A DNA stretch of 64,000 bases from Candidatus Omnitrophota bacterium (GTDB lineage: Bacteria > Hinthialibacterota > Hinthialibacteria > Hinthialibacterales > Hinthialibacteraceae): positions 1-64,000 of the forward strand of contig JABLXU010000047.1 in assembly GCA_013177805.1 (NCBI GenBank), read 5' to 3'. This document shows positions 17,490 through 26,160 of this stretch, piece by piece; the first letter of the stretch is position 1, and every line of letters starts with the position of its first letter. The notes under the pieces were generated by a model. That model ran no database searches. It worked only from the letters and a program-made list of their open reading frames with translations, and had not been told where the DNA came from. The position numbers and the translations under genes are program-made.

Positions 17490-18986
17490 TCATTCACTCC
17501 CCTTCCGCCGGTTTTTCTCCTCTCCAGCCTCGTTCTCTTCTTCGTCCTCCCACTCGGCCGGTTTTGGATGAATGGGGAGGGAGCCGGTGCGCAGATATTC
17601 TTCCGCCATGGCACGGGCGCGGTCTAGCAGATAATCACGATCGTTGAGCGCAGGATGATCTAATACGTCCTCGAGTAGTGAATTCAAGATCTGAGAAAAG
17701 ATGGGGCCGGGTTTCAGCCCCAGGTTCATCAGGTCGTACCCGTTGATACGCAATTTCTGAACGGTCAACGCATCTTCGGCCCGGTCGATTTTCCGCACCG
17801 TCCGGACAAAGTGGAAGATCCCTTTTTCATAGCCATCCTCGTTCAAATGGTTGCCCTTGCGGTCGGCCATGCGCATGCGAAGGAATCCTTCCACGTTTTC
17901 GCGGCCCAATTTCCGGATAAACCGCCGGCTGGCCCCCTCGGAAAGGCCCGGTTTCAGGTTGTACATGTGATTTTCAACGATGGACGCAGCGGTTTCGATC
18001 TCTTTGTTGGAAAACCGCAACCGGCGCATGATCCTGCGTGTCAAGCGCTTGCTGATGTATTGATGCCCGTAGAACACGTAGTCGCCCTTGCGAGGGAGGT
18101 AGCGCTTGGCAGGTATCTTGCCCAGGTCATGCATCAGGGTGACGAAGCGCCAAAAAGGATAACGGGGATCAAGGGCGTCCACCGCATGGAGGGTATGGCG
18201 GGCGACATCGTCCGCATGAAAACGGTTCTGCCCCACCCCATAGCCCATCTCCAATTCCGGGAGGATGTAAAGAAGCAAGCCGGTGGCGTGCATCCATTCG
18301 AAACCCAGGGAAGGTCGACGGCAGGATAACAGTTTAAGGATTTCCTCGCGGATCCGTTCTGGCGAGATGTTTTGAATGAGGGGGGCATTGCGCACAATGG
18401 CGCTATGGGTTTCCGGTTCGATCCGGCCTTCCAGTTTGGCGGCGAAACGAGCAGCGCGCAGCATGCGGAGATGATCTTCCCGGAATCGGATCTCGGGATC
18501 TCCTACCGTGCGGATGATCCGCTCCCGCAAATCCTGGATACCGTCGAAAAGATCAAGGATCTCGCCGGTATCCAGATCCAAGGCCAAGGCGTTGACGGTA
18601 AAGTCCCGGCGTTGGAGGTCTTCTTCCAGGGATTGGGCGAAACGGACCGTAGGATGACGGCCGTCCCGGTATTCGAGATCAAACCGGAAGGTGGTGATTT
18701 CATAGGACACGCCTTCGATTACCGCGGCCACGGTGCCATGCTCGAAACCGATAGGCGCCGCGGTGATCCCGGCCCGGCGCAGGCGGGTCAACACTTCGCG
18801 GGGGTGGAGTGGCGTGGCGAAGTCCCAGTCGTTACCGGCCACACGGGTAATAATTCCTTCCGGAGAGAAATCCGCTTTCTCAAGGGTATCGCGCAGAATT
18901 CCTCCCACAACATACGGCTTTTCCGGGCCGAGTATCTCTTGCAGCCTCTTGACTGGTTCCGGGACCAGAGATAAATCCAACTTCAT
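17490..18986 (-). CDS. cca: CCA tRNA nucleotidyltransferase / poly(A) polymerase with HD domain
   Basis: The 498-residue protein has the nucleotidyltransferase signature VGGILRD (about 25-31), the catalytic pair in NDWDFATP and the family motif RRDFTVNALALDL, then RFREDHLRMLRAARFAAKL. The middle (about 240-360) holds an HD domain (HTLHAVDALD, LMHDLGKIPAKR, VENHMYNLKPG). It adds or repairs the CCA end of tRNAs, or adds A tails. The start at MKLDLSL fits the family N-terminus; a GTG seven codons upstream (19007) with GAGG is an alternative. The C-terminus is Glu-rich. Confidence 0.92.
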   Translation of the reverse strand: MKLDLSLVPEPVKRLQEILGPEKPYVVGGILRDTLEKADFSPEGIITRVAGNDWDFATPLHPREVLTRLRRAGITAAPIGFEHGTVAAVIEGVSYEITTFRFDLEYRDGRHPTVRFAQSLEEDLQRRDFTVNALALDLDTGEILDLFDGIQDLRERIIRTVGDPEIRFREDHLRMLRAARFAAKLEGRIEPETHSAIVRNAPLIQNISPERIREEILKLLSCRRPSLGFEWMHATGLLLYILPELEMGYGVGQNRFHADDVARHTLHAVDALDPRYPFWRFVTLMHDLGKIPAKRYLPRKGDYVFYGHQYISKRLTRRIMRRLRFSNKEIETAASIVENHMYNLKPGLSEGASRRFIRKLGRENVEGFLRMRMADRKGNHLNEDGYEKGIFHFVRTVRKIDRAEDALTVQKLRINGYDLMNLGLKPGPIFSQILNSLLEDVLDHPALNDRDYLLDRARAMAEEYLRTGSLPIHPKPAEWEDEEENEAGEEKNRRKGSE

Positions 18987-19318
18987 GATTCCTGGCTTGA
19001 TCCGCACGGAAGCCTCACAGGGGATTACGCAATTCCGCTTGAAGGGGAAAAGCAGGATTAAAATTAACTATACCATTCGACTGGAAATCCCCAAGGCAGT
19101 GAAAAGATGGCTCCGTTACTTTTTCTGTGATGATTCGTATTATGTTGTGATATGCTCTCTCCATAAGAATGAAGTTAAGAGCCGGTCTGGATTGTCCGAA
19201 AATACAGATATATTTATAAAAAGTGTTCCTTATTTCTGGCGCGGTATGCCGGTGCGGACGAGGAGCACGACTGCTATCACATTGAATCACATTAGGATAC
19301 GGAATCCGAAACACTGAG
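18987..19318. other. Divergent promoter region between cca and a lipoprotein gene
   Basis: About 330 nt with no gene. The middle (19120-19230) is AT-rich and should hold promoters for both directions, but no clear -35/-10 pair, operator or RNA structure was recognised. Confidence 0.5.
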
Positions 19319-19987
19319 ATGACCGTTTCTGAGAAATGTATAGTTGGGAAACAGGTATGGCCCATTTTACTGGGCTCTCTACCTTTGTGGATTTGCGGAT
19401 TACAGGGTTGTTTCACTTCGCAATCTTCCACGCCGGTTTCCATGAATGTCTTGCGGGACAATCCCCGGCGTCCCGTGCTCACCTCCAAGGAAATGTTTCC
19501 CCAGGCGCGGTATTTTGAAAGCAATTTGCCGTTAGGAATCGGAGCCCGGGTCGACTTGTTTGTCTCGAACCGGGCAGACGACCTCACTGATCTCTACCAA
19601 TCGTACATCAGACCGATTCAGAAAGGGAAAATTTTCTACCAACGGCCCTATCAGCTGGATTATTCTATTTTACCCAAAAAGGGTGAGGCGTTTGAAGAAA
19701 AAGGATCTCTTCTCAACTCCTTGTCCATCCGGTCAGATTATGCCATTCAGATCGGCATGAGCCGCCGGTTTGGTGAATTATCGGATTTTCTTAAACCTTC
19801 CTTCTGGCTTGGTTTGGACCAATTCGCCCCTACGCCAGACTCGAGACCACAAATTCCCAGGGAGGAGATTGCCGATCAGGCTGATCCATTCTCCCCGGAA
19901 TCCAATCTCCCTCCCGACGGGACTGCCGGACCCGTATGGGACCTCGAGGACCTGATCGAATCCCGCTGGGGTTTGCAGGAGCCGTAG
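19319..19987 (+). CDS. Putative lipoprotein of unknown function
   Basis: The 222-residue protein has a hydrophobic N-terminal segment ending in a lipobox (ICGLQGC, Cys at about 31), so it is probably lipidated and exported. The mature part contains GIGARVDLFVSNRADDLTDLYQ and ends in a Pro- and Asp-rich tail. No family was recognised. No ribosome site is visible before the ATG at 19319. The gene ends in TAG and converges with the broken cyclase gene 21 nt away. Confidence 0.7.
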   Translation: MTVSEKCIVGKQVWPILLGSLPLWICGLQGCFTSQSSTPVSMNVLRDNPRRPVLTSKEMFPQARYFESNLPLGIGARVDLFVSNRADDLTDLYQSYIRPIQKGKIFYQRPYQLDYSILPKKGEAFEEKGSLLNSLSIRSDYAIQIGMSRRFGELSDFLKPSFWLGLDQFAPTPDSRPQIPREEIADQADPFSPESNLPPDGTAGPVWDLEDLIESRWGLQEP

Positions 19988-20008
19988 AATCACGGAAATC
20001 GAACAAAG

Positions 20009-21391
20009 TCAACGGTATAATGATTTAAAGCGAGGCGATTTCTTGCGGCTGGGATACAGCAAGCTGGGGCGCAGGGAAGCATGAAACCATTTCAACGTGC
20101 GCAGTTCGCGTGGTTCGGAAATTCCAGGAAATTGACAAAGACCATATTCGGCGACATATTGCAAGATTTCAGGATCGAGCAGTCTGGCGGCATCCACGGA
20201 GAGCAGGATTTCATCGGCCAGCGCCTGGGATTGAATGGCCTTGCCGATGCACATGTCCTGGGTTTGGACCAACTCATCTCCATGGATGACGACTTCACCG
20301 CAATGGATTCCGATGGCGGCGCGTATATGTTTGGTGGGGGGAAAATTCACATTACGGCGAAATAGGTCCTTCAGGATTTTGATGGAAGACACGGCGGCGC
20401 TGTCGATATCATCCAATTCGAAAGTGGCGATAATTTGATCTCCATCGCATGATTTCACATAGCAGCTGCCACAAGCGGTGAAGGTCTCGTGGCACAATTT
20501 TTGATAATCCTGAATGAGCCGACCGGCTTGTTGATCCCCGTATTTCCAAAATTTACGGGTTGATTCGCACACATCGATATAAACGAACGCCCATTGATAC
20601 GTCTGGAACTCCTGGTTCGGAACCACCACCGCGTCGAACGAACAGGTCATGCCCGCAGGCACGAATCCGAAGGGATTGGTTTGTGGATTCCCATGGGAAG
20701 CCTGGTAGATATCCTGCGGTTCCGGGATATTTTTTAAGGAATAGGTTCCGGCAAAACGGAACTCAAACCGGGGATCGTTTTGCAAGGCTTCATAAATGAC
20801 GGAGGATACCAAAATCTGGCCTGGTTTGGCCTCCGATTGGATGCGTTTGGCCATATTGCTGGTGTTGGATTGATGAATAGTTCCGCCGAAAAAATTTACA
20901 AAACCCTGATGCACTCCTATGGCCGGGCGTAAATCGGCATACTCCGGCTTACCGGTGTTCCATTCCTCGAGAATCCATAAAACGGCCTCCGCGGCGGTCA
21001 ATGCGGCAGAAGGATCCTCGAACGCGGCCAGCACCTGGGTGCCTCCCCCAGGTTCGATGAAAGCCGCTCCTTTCTCTTCTAAGGCCGTCCGTGTCAATTG
21101 CTGATAGGTGGTTAAAATCTTTCCCCTTCTCTATCGTCTTCTCCGACACGCGCAAGACATCGGTGTCAATTGCTGATAGGTGGTTAAAATCTTTCCCCCC
21201 TCATTTTCTTGTTTACCCCACATGGGCCGGGACGAGGAGGTCAAGTCGATGAAGAGAAGCGTCCAGAAACGCTGATTGGTTTCCCGGTATTTTTTTTCGA
21301 TTTCGGCTTTTTTCTTGACCGCTTGTTTCAGGCGGTTTTCCAGTTCCTGCGAAGTAACGACCCCTTTGCGGGTAGCGGATCGAAATCTCAT
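20009..21391 (-). pseudogene. Tandem-domain class III nucleotide cyclase, interrupted by an in-frame partial duplication
   Basis: Two cyclase homology domains are visible: domain 1 begins WTLLFIDLTSSSR (in the upstream 86-codon piece) and continues after a break as AFIEPGGGTQVLAAFED; domain 2 begins WAFVYIDVCESTRKFW and continues with SCDGDQIIATFE and RAAIGIHCGEV. The frame is the same throughout, but a TAG at 21131-21133 stops it. That stop lies in a 72-nt insertion flanked by an exact 36-nt direct repeat (21091-21126, 21163-21198). Removing 72 nt restores a continuous 436-residue protein. The upstream part has a coiled-coil-like helix (ELENRLKQAVKKKAEIEKKY). Either a decayed gene or an assembly error. 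Confidence 0.8.
21091..21198. repeat. 36-nt exact direct repeat inside the cyclase gene
   Basis: The identical 36-nt sequence beginning GTGTCAATTGCTGATAGG occurs at 21091-21126 and 21163-21198, separated by 36 nt of unrelated sequence (21127-21162). The offset is exactly 72 nt, so reading phase is kept. Confidence 0.95.
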
Positions 21392-21798
21392 GGGCTTTTC
21401 CGATGCATAATCTTCGGCGGTTCAGGGAATCATATGGAAGTTCCCATTGCCACAATTCTCAAGTAAACAGCCTTTTGCAGGCTGTTCCCGGCGCGTTGCG
21501 AGTGGAGACAACGCATTGCGTGTCTCAATAAAACCCTTCCTTTCGAGAATTATCCGGATTGTAACCGAACCTGGACGAAAAATCAAAACGATTGTTTTGA
21601 AACACTGACACACCTGGCCTTCGCCATCCCTCGCCCGTGTGCGACGGAGCAAGATGAGCCGTTTCCTGGATGATGATGGTATAATTTAATATCGAGGATA
21701 TCCAAGAAGACTTTATCGTTATTTCAGAACGGCCGTTATCGTGGAGAGGCGGAAGTCAGCCTTCTTTGTTTTGAAATCGGCCAAGGAACATTGATATC
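21392..21798. promoter_or_regulatory. Divergent intergenic region with an extended -10 promoter
   Basis: This 407-nt stretch separates the cyclase gene (minus) from a lipoprotein gene (plus). TGGTATAAT, an extended -10 element with TATAAT at 21680-21685, points to the lipoprotein gene. A 7-bp hairpin AACAGCC/GGCTGTT lies at about 21466-21486. Nothing else was recognised. Confidence 0.45.
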
Positions 21799-22617
21799 AT
21801 GAGATTCTCGGCCTTGTGGACTTTTTTTCTGATCTTCTTTGTGGGGATGGCAGGGTGTTCGCATTCCACCTCCCTCCGCCGGACGGCTAATCCCCCCTCC
21901 CCTCCTTCTGCTTTCGGCCCGAATTATCCAGTGGGTTATACTCAACGGGATGATGCTTACTCGTGGTCGGTCATCACCGATCCGGTAGTGTTGGGCGGAA
22001 GTGATACCGAACCGGATTCTGATTTCAGCGATTTGTACTCTATGGGTATTACGAATCTGGACACTTTAACGCCGCCTGACGCCATGGCGTGGTCACCGGA
22101 TGATTGGTACGTGATCGAGATTTACGATCCTTACTATTTTGACATGCACTTGTATCCCAAGCAGTATACCGCCTACCGGATCCGCAAGCCACATGGCCGA
22201 TGGGGATATTACGATTACATCCACTACAACATGTTTTTTTATCCTTCCCGTTCTTATGCGTGGGGATGGTACCGCGATCCTTTTTGGTTCGACCGGGGAG
22301 CGGTGGTTATTTACGACTATCCCATCTCTACCGCGGTTTTCTTCAGTTATTGGCCATCCATCCCGTACGCGTACAGCCCATTCGATTATTACAATCCATT
22401 TTGGGGGTGCCATTGGTATGATCCCTGGCGCCCTTACCGGGTTGGGCCTTGGTACAGCTACTGGGATCCGTGGTGGCCTTGGGGCTATTGGGGATACGCC
22501 CGGTGGTGGTGGCGGCCGGTTATCATCGTGATACCGGATGACCACCGGCGGCCTCGCGCCCGGCAGCCTATGATGGAACACGAAACCCTGAAGTTCAAAG
22601 GTTCCCGGATTCTATAA
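21799..22617 (+). CDS. Tyr/Trp/Pro-rich lipoprotein
   Basis: The 272-residue protein has a signal peptide with lipobox VGMAGC (Cys at about 20). Residues 100-250 are extraordinarily rich in Tyr, Trp, Pro and Phe in short strings such as YDPYYFDMHLYP, YYNPFWGCHWYDPW and WDPWWPWGYWGYARWWW, which suggests a surface, adhesive or structural protein. The frame ends at 22617, but the -1 frame runs on smoothly from there into a Ser/Pro/Arg-rich segment to 23150, so the natural protein may be longer. Confidence 0.75.
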   Translation: MRFSALWTFFLIFFVGMAGCSHSTSLRRTANPPSPPSAFGPNYPVGYTQRDDAYSWSVITDPVVLGGSDTEPDSDFSDLYSMGITNLDTLTPPDAMAWSPDDWYVIEIYDPYYFDMHLYPKQYTAYRIRKPHGRWGYYDYIHYNMFFYPSRSYAWGWYRDPFWFDRGAVVIYDYPISTAVFFSYWPSIPYAYSPFDYYNPFWGCHWYDPWRPYRVGPWYSYWDPWWPWGYWGYARWWWRPVIIVIPDDHRRPRARQPMMEHETLKFKGSRIL

Positions 22618-22637
22618 AAGTCGAAAACAGACGGACC

Positions 22638-23150
22638 GTGACACCCCGCGGACCCCGTGTTTCTCAGGATGAGGCTCCCCGGCGCTCCCCTACCCGGGAC
22701 GGAATCCTTCCCGAAAGTCCGTTGCTTTCTCCAGACACTGGAATATCCCCGCTCAGCCTGGAAGAGCGAAGAACGCTGCAATCTTCTTCAATAGGTTCCC
22801 TCAATGAGGCTCGTTCATCCGATTTGTTTTCTCCCCCCCGTTCCAGTGGGGCAGAGTTGTATATTTCCCCCCGCCGGTATGGGGACTTATGGAGCGAGTC
22901 ATCTCGGCATACCGTTCCCCTCGTTCCCCGATCGGAGAATCGCATTACACCGGATATCCCTCCGTTGTCTCTCCCCAGACCGATGGATCCATGGAATTCC
23001 AATTTACGGGATACCAGCGCGCCTCGCTTCCATACCCCTGTGGAACCCTCCTCGACCAACTCATGGATCTCCCCCACGAATTCCACTCCACGTTCTCCGG
23101 CATATGGAAATATGAGTTCGCCGGGACGGTCATTTTCTCCCGCCCGATAA
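22638..23150 (+). pseudogene. Ser/Pro/Arg-rich segment, probable frameshifted C-terminus of the preceding lipoprotein
   Basis: This frame encodes 170 residues dominated by Ser, Pro and Arg (for example PRRSPTRDGILPESPLLSP and STNSWISPTNSTPRSPAYG). It is open upstream past the stop of the lipoprotein, reading DSIKVENRRTVTPRGP across 22608-22655, so the two frames overlap by at least 25 nt. The GTG at 22638 has no ribosome site. A one-base indel near 22590-22612 would join them. An independent small gene is the alternative. Confidence 0.45.
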
Positions 23151-23351
23151 CGCCGGAGCAAGTGCATGATTGGCGATTTTTTGGGCACTATTCCAATGCG
23201 CAAAGCGCGAAGTTTCCCTACGATGAGAAAGTGTCCGGGGATTCGGGTGGAAACAGGAACCATCGATTCTTCTTTGCTAGCGGCGGATTAGGTCCCGCGC
23301 ATCCATTCCTTCCACGATTATTGGAACAAGAACGCCTCCGACCGTTGTTCG

Positions 23352-23387
23352 AAAAAAAAAGCCCAGTGTGATTGGGAACACCGGGCT
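23352..23387 (-). terminator. Orphan minus-strand intrinsic terminator
   Basis: On the minus strand a 10-bp stem (AGCCCGGTGT / ACACTGGGCT, with one G-U pair) is followed by nine T. On the plus strand it has no U-run. No minus-strand protein gene lies within several kb to the right, so it probably ends an unannotated RNA. Confidence 0.8.
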
Positions 23388-23600
23388 GGGGAGGAAAAGC
23401 GCGAAGGGTCACTTCGCGTGGTTTCACGCAGAATGTTTGACTCAGAATTCGGTAATGAAACAGGCAGAATTCATGCCAAATCCTGCCGTTGTTCAGGGCG
23501 TAACCAAGGTAATCTCACAGCCTGTAACTGGCAATATCGTAACTTATTGAATATTAGGCGATTAAGAAGAGAACGGAATCGATCCGATAGGGGCAAGAAA
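23388..23600 (-). ncRNA. Candidate small RNA ending at the orphan terminator
   Basis: Inferred from the orphan minus-strand terminator. Just before it the transcript would fold a perfect 7-bp hairpin CGCGAAG/CTTCGCG (23400-23418). No known RNA family (SRP RNA, tmRNA, RNase P, tRNA) was recognised, and the 5' end is a guess. Confidence 0.3.
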
Positions 23601-23858
23601 ATTATCTATAATTGCGAATGTTTTGGGGATATTGGCCTGAATTTTGGATTATCTAAGTTCTTTTTGAGACAACGCGTTCAAGAATTGAACATTTTATCTG
23701 GTATCTGAATCCATTTGGCCTCTGATATCCTCCATTTCACAAAGTCCACCGACTTGGTTAAAAAAACCGACATATCGACTTACTTTTTTCTTTACTTGAA
23801 TCAGAAATTATGGTAATGATTGATTATCCAACCTTCCAACGGCAAGGAACGGTAGATT

Positions 23859-25022
23859 ATGACCAAACCCGCCGTGACAGCCACCCCGTCTCTCCCGTGG
23901 ATCGACCGCGCTGGTCTCGATTCCCTGATTGAACTTCTTTGTAAATTGGGCTATACCGTGATCGGCCCGCGCCTCCAGGATGGGGCCGTGGTGTTGGAGG
24001 AAGTGCAATCTACCGCGGATTTCCCCGTGGGGTGGACCGACGAGCAGGAGGGGGGAAAATACCGCCTCAAAAAGAAAAAAAATACCACTTTGTTTTGTTA
24101 CACGGTGGGTCCCCAATCGTGGAAAAAATACCTATGGCCCCCCTATCAGTATCTCTGGAAAGCGCAGCGGAACGAATCGGGTTTCCAGGTTAGCGAAAAC
24201 CATAAAGAGTTACGGAAATATGCGTTGATCGGTGTCCGATCATGTGAGCTGGCCGCCCTCGCCATCTTAGACATGGTTTTAAAACGAGGCCCTTTTCAAG
24301 ATTCCCATTATCAGCAAATCCGCGAAAACCTGTTCGTGGTGGCCGTGAATTGCACGAAAGCGGGGGGAACATGCTTTTGCACGTCGATGAAAACTGGCCC
24401 CAAAGCTTCCTCGGGTTTCGATCTGGCTCTCACCGAGTTGTTTGAAAGCGACCGACACGGTTTCCTGGTGGAGTCCGGTTCTGAGCGCGGCCAGGAAATC
24501 ATCCAACAGATTCCGCACGAAATGGCTTCGAAGAAAGACATGGATCAGGCAGAAGCGTTGATGCGGAAAAGCGCCGGAGCTATGGGGCGGACACTGAACA
24601 CCGAAGAAGTTAAAGAGTTGATATACCGGAACTTGGAGCATCCCCTGTGGGACGAAATCGCGGCCCGGTGTCTGAGCTGCGCCAACTGTACCTTGGTCTG
24701 TCCTACCTGTTTCTGCACCACAGTGGAGGATTCCACCAGCCTGACGGGCGATCATGCCGAACGGAGGCGCGTCTGGGACTCCTGTTTCACTTTGGATTTT
24801 TCCTATATTCACGGGGGGAGCGTACGGTCTTCGCCGAAATCACGTTTTCGCCAGTGGATGGCGCACAAACTAGCGTTTTGGCAAGACCAATTCGGGATGC
24901 CCGGCTGTGTGGGATGCGGCCGTTGTATCACGTGGTGCCCCGTGGGGATCGACATCACCCGCGAAGCCCAAACCTTGCGGGAAAGTGAGCGTCCCAGCAG
25001 CAAGGGGCGTGGAGGAGTCTAA
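23859..25022 (+). CDS. hydB: [NiFe] hydrogenase beta subunit, iron-sulfur protein (HydB-like)
   Basis: The 387-residue protein is the 4Fe-4S dicluster subunit of group 3b cytoplasmic hydrogenase (sulfhydrogenase). It contains two cluster motifs near the C-terminus, CLSCANCTLVCP (about 271-282) and CVGCGRCITWCP (about 355-366), plus extra Cys in VGGTCFC-like GGTCFCTSM and PTCFCTTVED. It passes electrons between the delta/alpha hydrogenase core and the flavin-bearing gamma subunit. It is the first gene of the hyd cluster; AAGGA lies about 11 nt upstream of the ATG. The next gene follows after a 301-nt gap. Confidence 0.92.
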   Translation: MTKPAVTATPSLPWIDRAGLDSLIELLCKLGYTVIGPRLQDGAVVLEEVQSTADFPVGWTDEQEGGKYRLKKKKNTTLFCYTVGPQSWKKYLWPPYQYLWKAQRNESGFQVSENHKELRKYALIGVRSCELAALAILDMVLKRGPFQDSHYQQIRENLFVVAVNCTKAGGTCFCTSMKTGPKASSGFDLALTELFESDRHGFLVESGSERGQEIIQQIPHEMASKKDMDQAEALMRKSAGAMGRTLNTEEVKELIYRNLEHPLWDEIAARCLSCANCTLVCPTCFCTTVEDSTSLTGDHAERRRVWDSCFTLDFSYIHGGSVRSSPKSRFRQWMAHKLAFWQDQFGMPGCVGCGRCITWCPVGIDITREAQTLRESERPSSKGRGGV

Positions 25023-25323
25023 GTTCCTCTTGTTTTTTACTATACGAAATACCGTGAAAAAGTATTGAATATTTTAGCGCGAAAGGCAAAGTAGGGGTAT
25101 AGATCAGGGCGCAAATCATAGGCTGGCCGCAGGGAAAGGAATGAATTCCCGGTTCTACTGGGATAAGGGTAGGGTTAGGGAAGCCCGGAAAAGATGAAAA
25201 AAAATCCCTGTCATCCAACCGGAGTGGCCCGAAAAGATGGATTCGCGCATAGCGCACACCCATCAAATCAGCGCCCAGGCAATGTCGGGACGAACAGATC
25301 TTGATGTGAAAGGGAGTTGCGTC
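25023..25323. other. Gap between hydB and hydG
   Basis: About 300 nt lie between two subunit genes that are usually adjacent. The gamma-subunit frame is open from 25237 but the ribosome site favours 25324. No mobile element or known structure was recognised; an internal promoter is possible. Confidence 0.45.
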
Positions 25324-26160
25324 ATGGCCTTCGAGCCGGATCCCATGCTTCCCCGTTCCTACCGGGTAGACCGGATCATCGTTGAAACGGACGACACGTT
25401 TACCGTGCATCTCGTGCCGTTCAACGGTGAGGATGGACATCCCTATTCCCCCGGGCAATTCAACATGCTCTATGTGTACGGTGTCGGCGAAGTGCCCATC
25501 TCCATCAGTGGAAATCCGGTAACGCCCATACCTCTAGTGCACACCACCCGGGAAGTGGGGGCCGTCACGCGGGCGATGCGCGCGTTGAAAAAAGGGGATC
25601 TCCTGGGAGTTCGGGGGCCTTTCGGCAGCCATTGGCCCATCGAAAAGGCGGAAGGCAGTGACGTGGTCATTGTGGCCGGGGGAATCGGACTGGCGCCTTT
25701 GCGTCCCGCCTTGTACCAGTTGATGGCTCACCGCGAAAAGTACGGCCGCATTGTGCTGCTCTACGGCACGCGCACCCCGGGGGATATTCTGTTCCGGCAA
25801 GAACTCAAGCAGTGGCGGGGGGAATTCGACCTGGAGATCTACATCACTGTAGACCGGGCGATGGAGGGTTGGCGCGGCAATGTGGGCGTGGTGACCACGT
25901 TAATCCCCCGGGCGCCGTTTGATCCGCACAACACGGTAGCACTGATCTGCGGCCCTGAGGTCATGATGAAATTCACCGTGCAAGCGCTGAACAAGCGGGG
26001 GGTGACCTATGACCGGATTTTCGTCTCCATGGAACGCAATATGAAATGCGGAATCGGCTTTTGCGGCCATTGCCAGTTTGGTCCAACCTTTGTCTGCAAG
26101 GACGGACCGGTGTTCGCCTTCCATCAGATCCAGAATTGGTTCGACAAGTGGGAGATATGA
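25324..26160 (+). CDS. hydG: Hydrogenase gamma subunit, FAD/NAD(P)-binding reductase (HydG-like)
   Basis: The 278-residue protein is a ferredoxin-NADP reductase-type subunit: FAD-binding YSPGQFNMLY and ISISGNP, NAD(P)-binding IVAGGIGLAPLRP, and a C-terminal [2Fe-2S] cluster region with CGIGFCGHCQFGPTFVCKDGP. It exchanges hydride with NAD(P)H and electrons with the beta subunit. The start is MAFEPDP, preceded by AGGGAG at 7 nt; an in-frame ATG at 25237 would add 29 residues of no recognised kind. The next gene overlaps its stop (ATGA). Confidence 0.92.
   Translation: MAFEPDPMLPRSYRVDRIIVETDDTFTVHLVPFNGEDGHPYSPGQFNMLYVYGVGEVPISISGNPVTPIPLVHTTREVGAVTRAMRALKKGDLLGVRGPFGSHWPIEKAEGSDVVIVAGGIGLAPLRPALYQLMAHREKYGRIVLLYGTRTPGDILFRQELKQWRGEFDLEIYITVDRAMEGWRGNVGVVTTLIPRAPFDPHNTVALICGPEVMMKFTVQALNKRGVTYDRIFVSMERNMKCGIGFCGHCQFGPTFVCKDGPVFAFHQIQNWFDKWEI

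Larger units (their letters stand above)
23151..23858. other. 708-nt region without a protein gene, upstream of the hydrogenase operon
   Basis: No open frame here looks coding. The region holds a strong terminator that works only on the minus strand (23352-23387), a second hairpin next to it (23400-23418), and an AT-rich tract (23700-23820) that likely carries the hydrogenase promoter. Plus-strand frames at 23368 and 23418 lack ribosome sites. Confidence 0.6.

Noticed and set aside
22664..23263. 199-codon minus-strand frame opposite the Ser/Pro-rich segment
   Set aside because: Arg/Gly/Glu composition mirrors the Ser/Pro-rich sense frame; no ribosome site.
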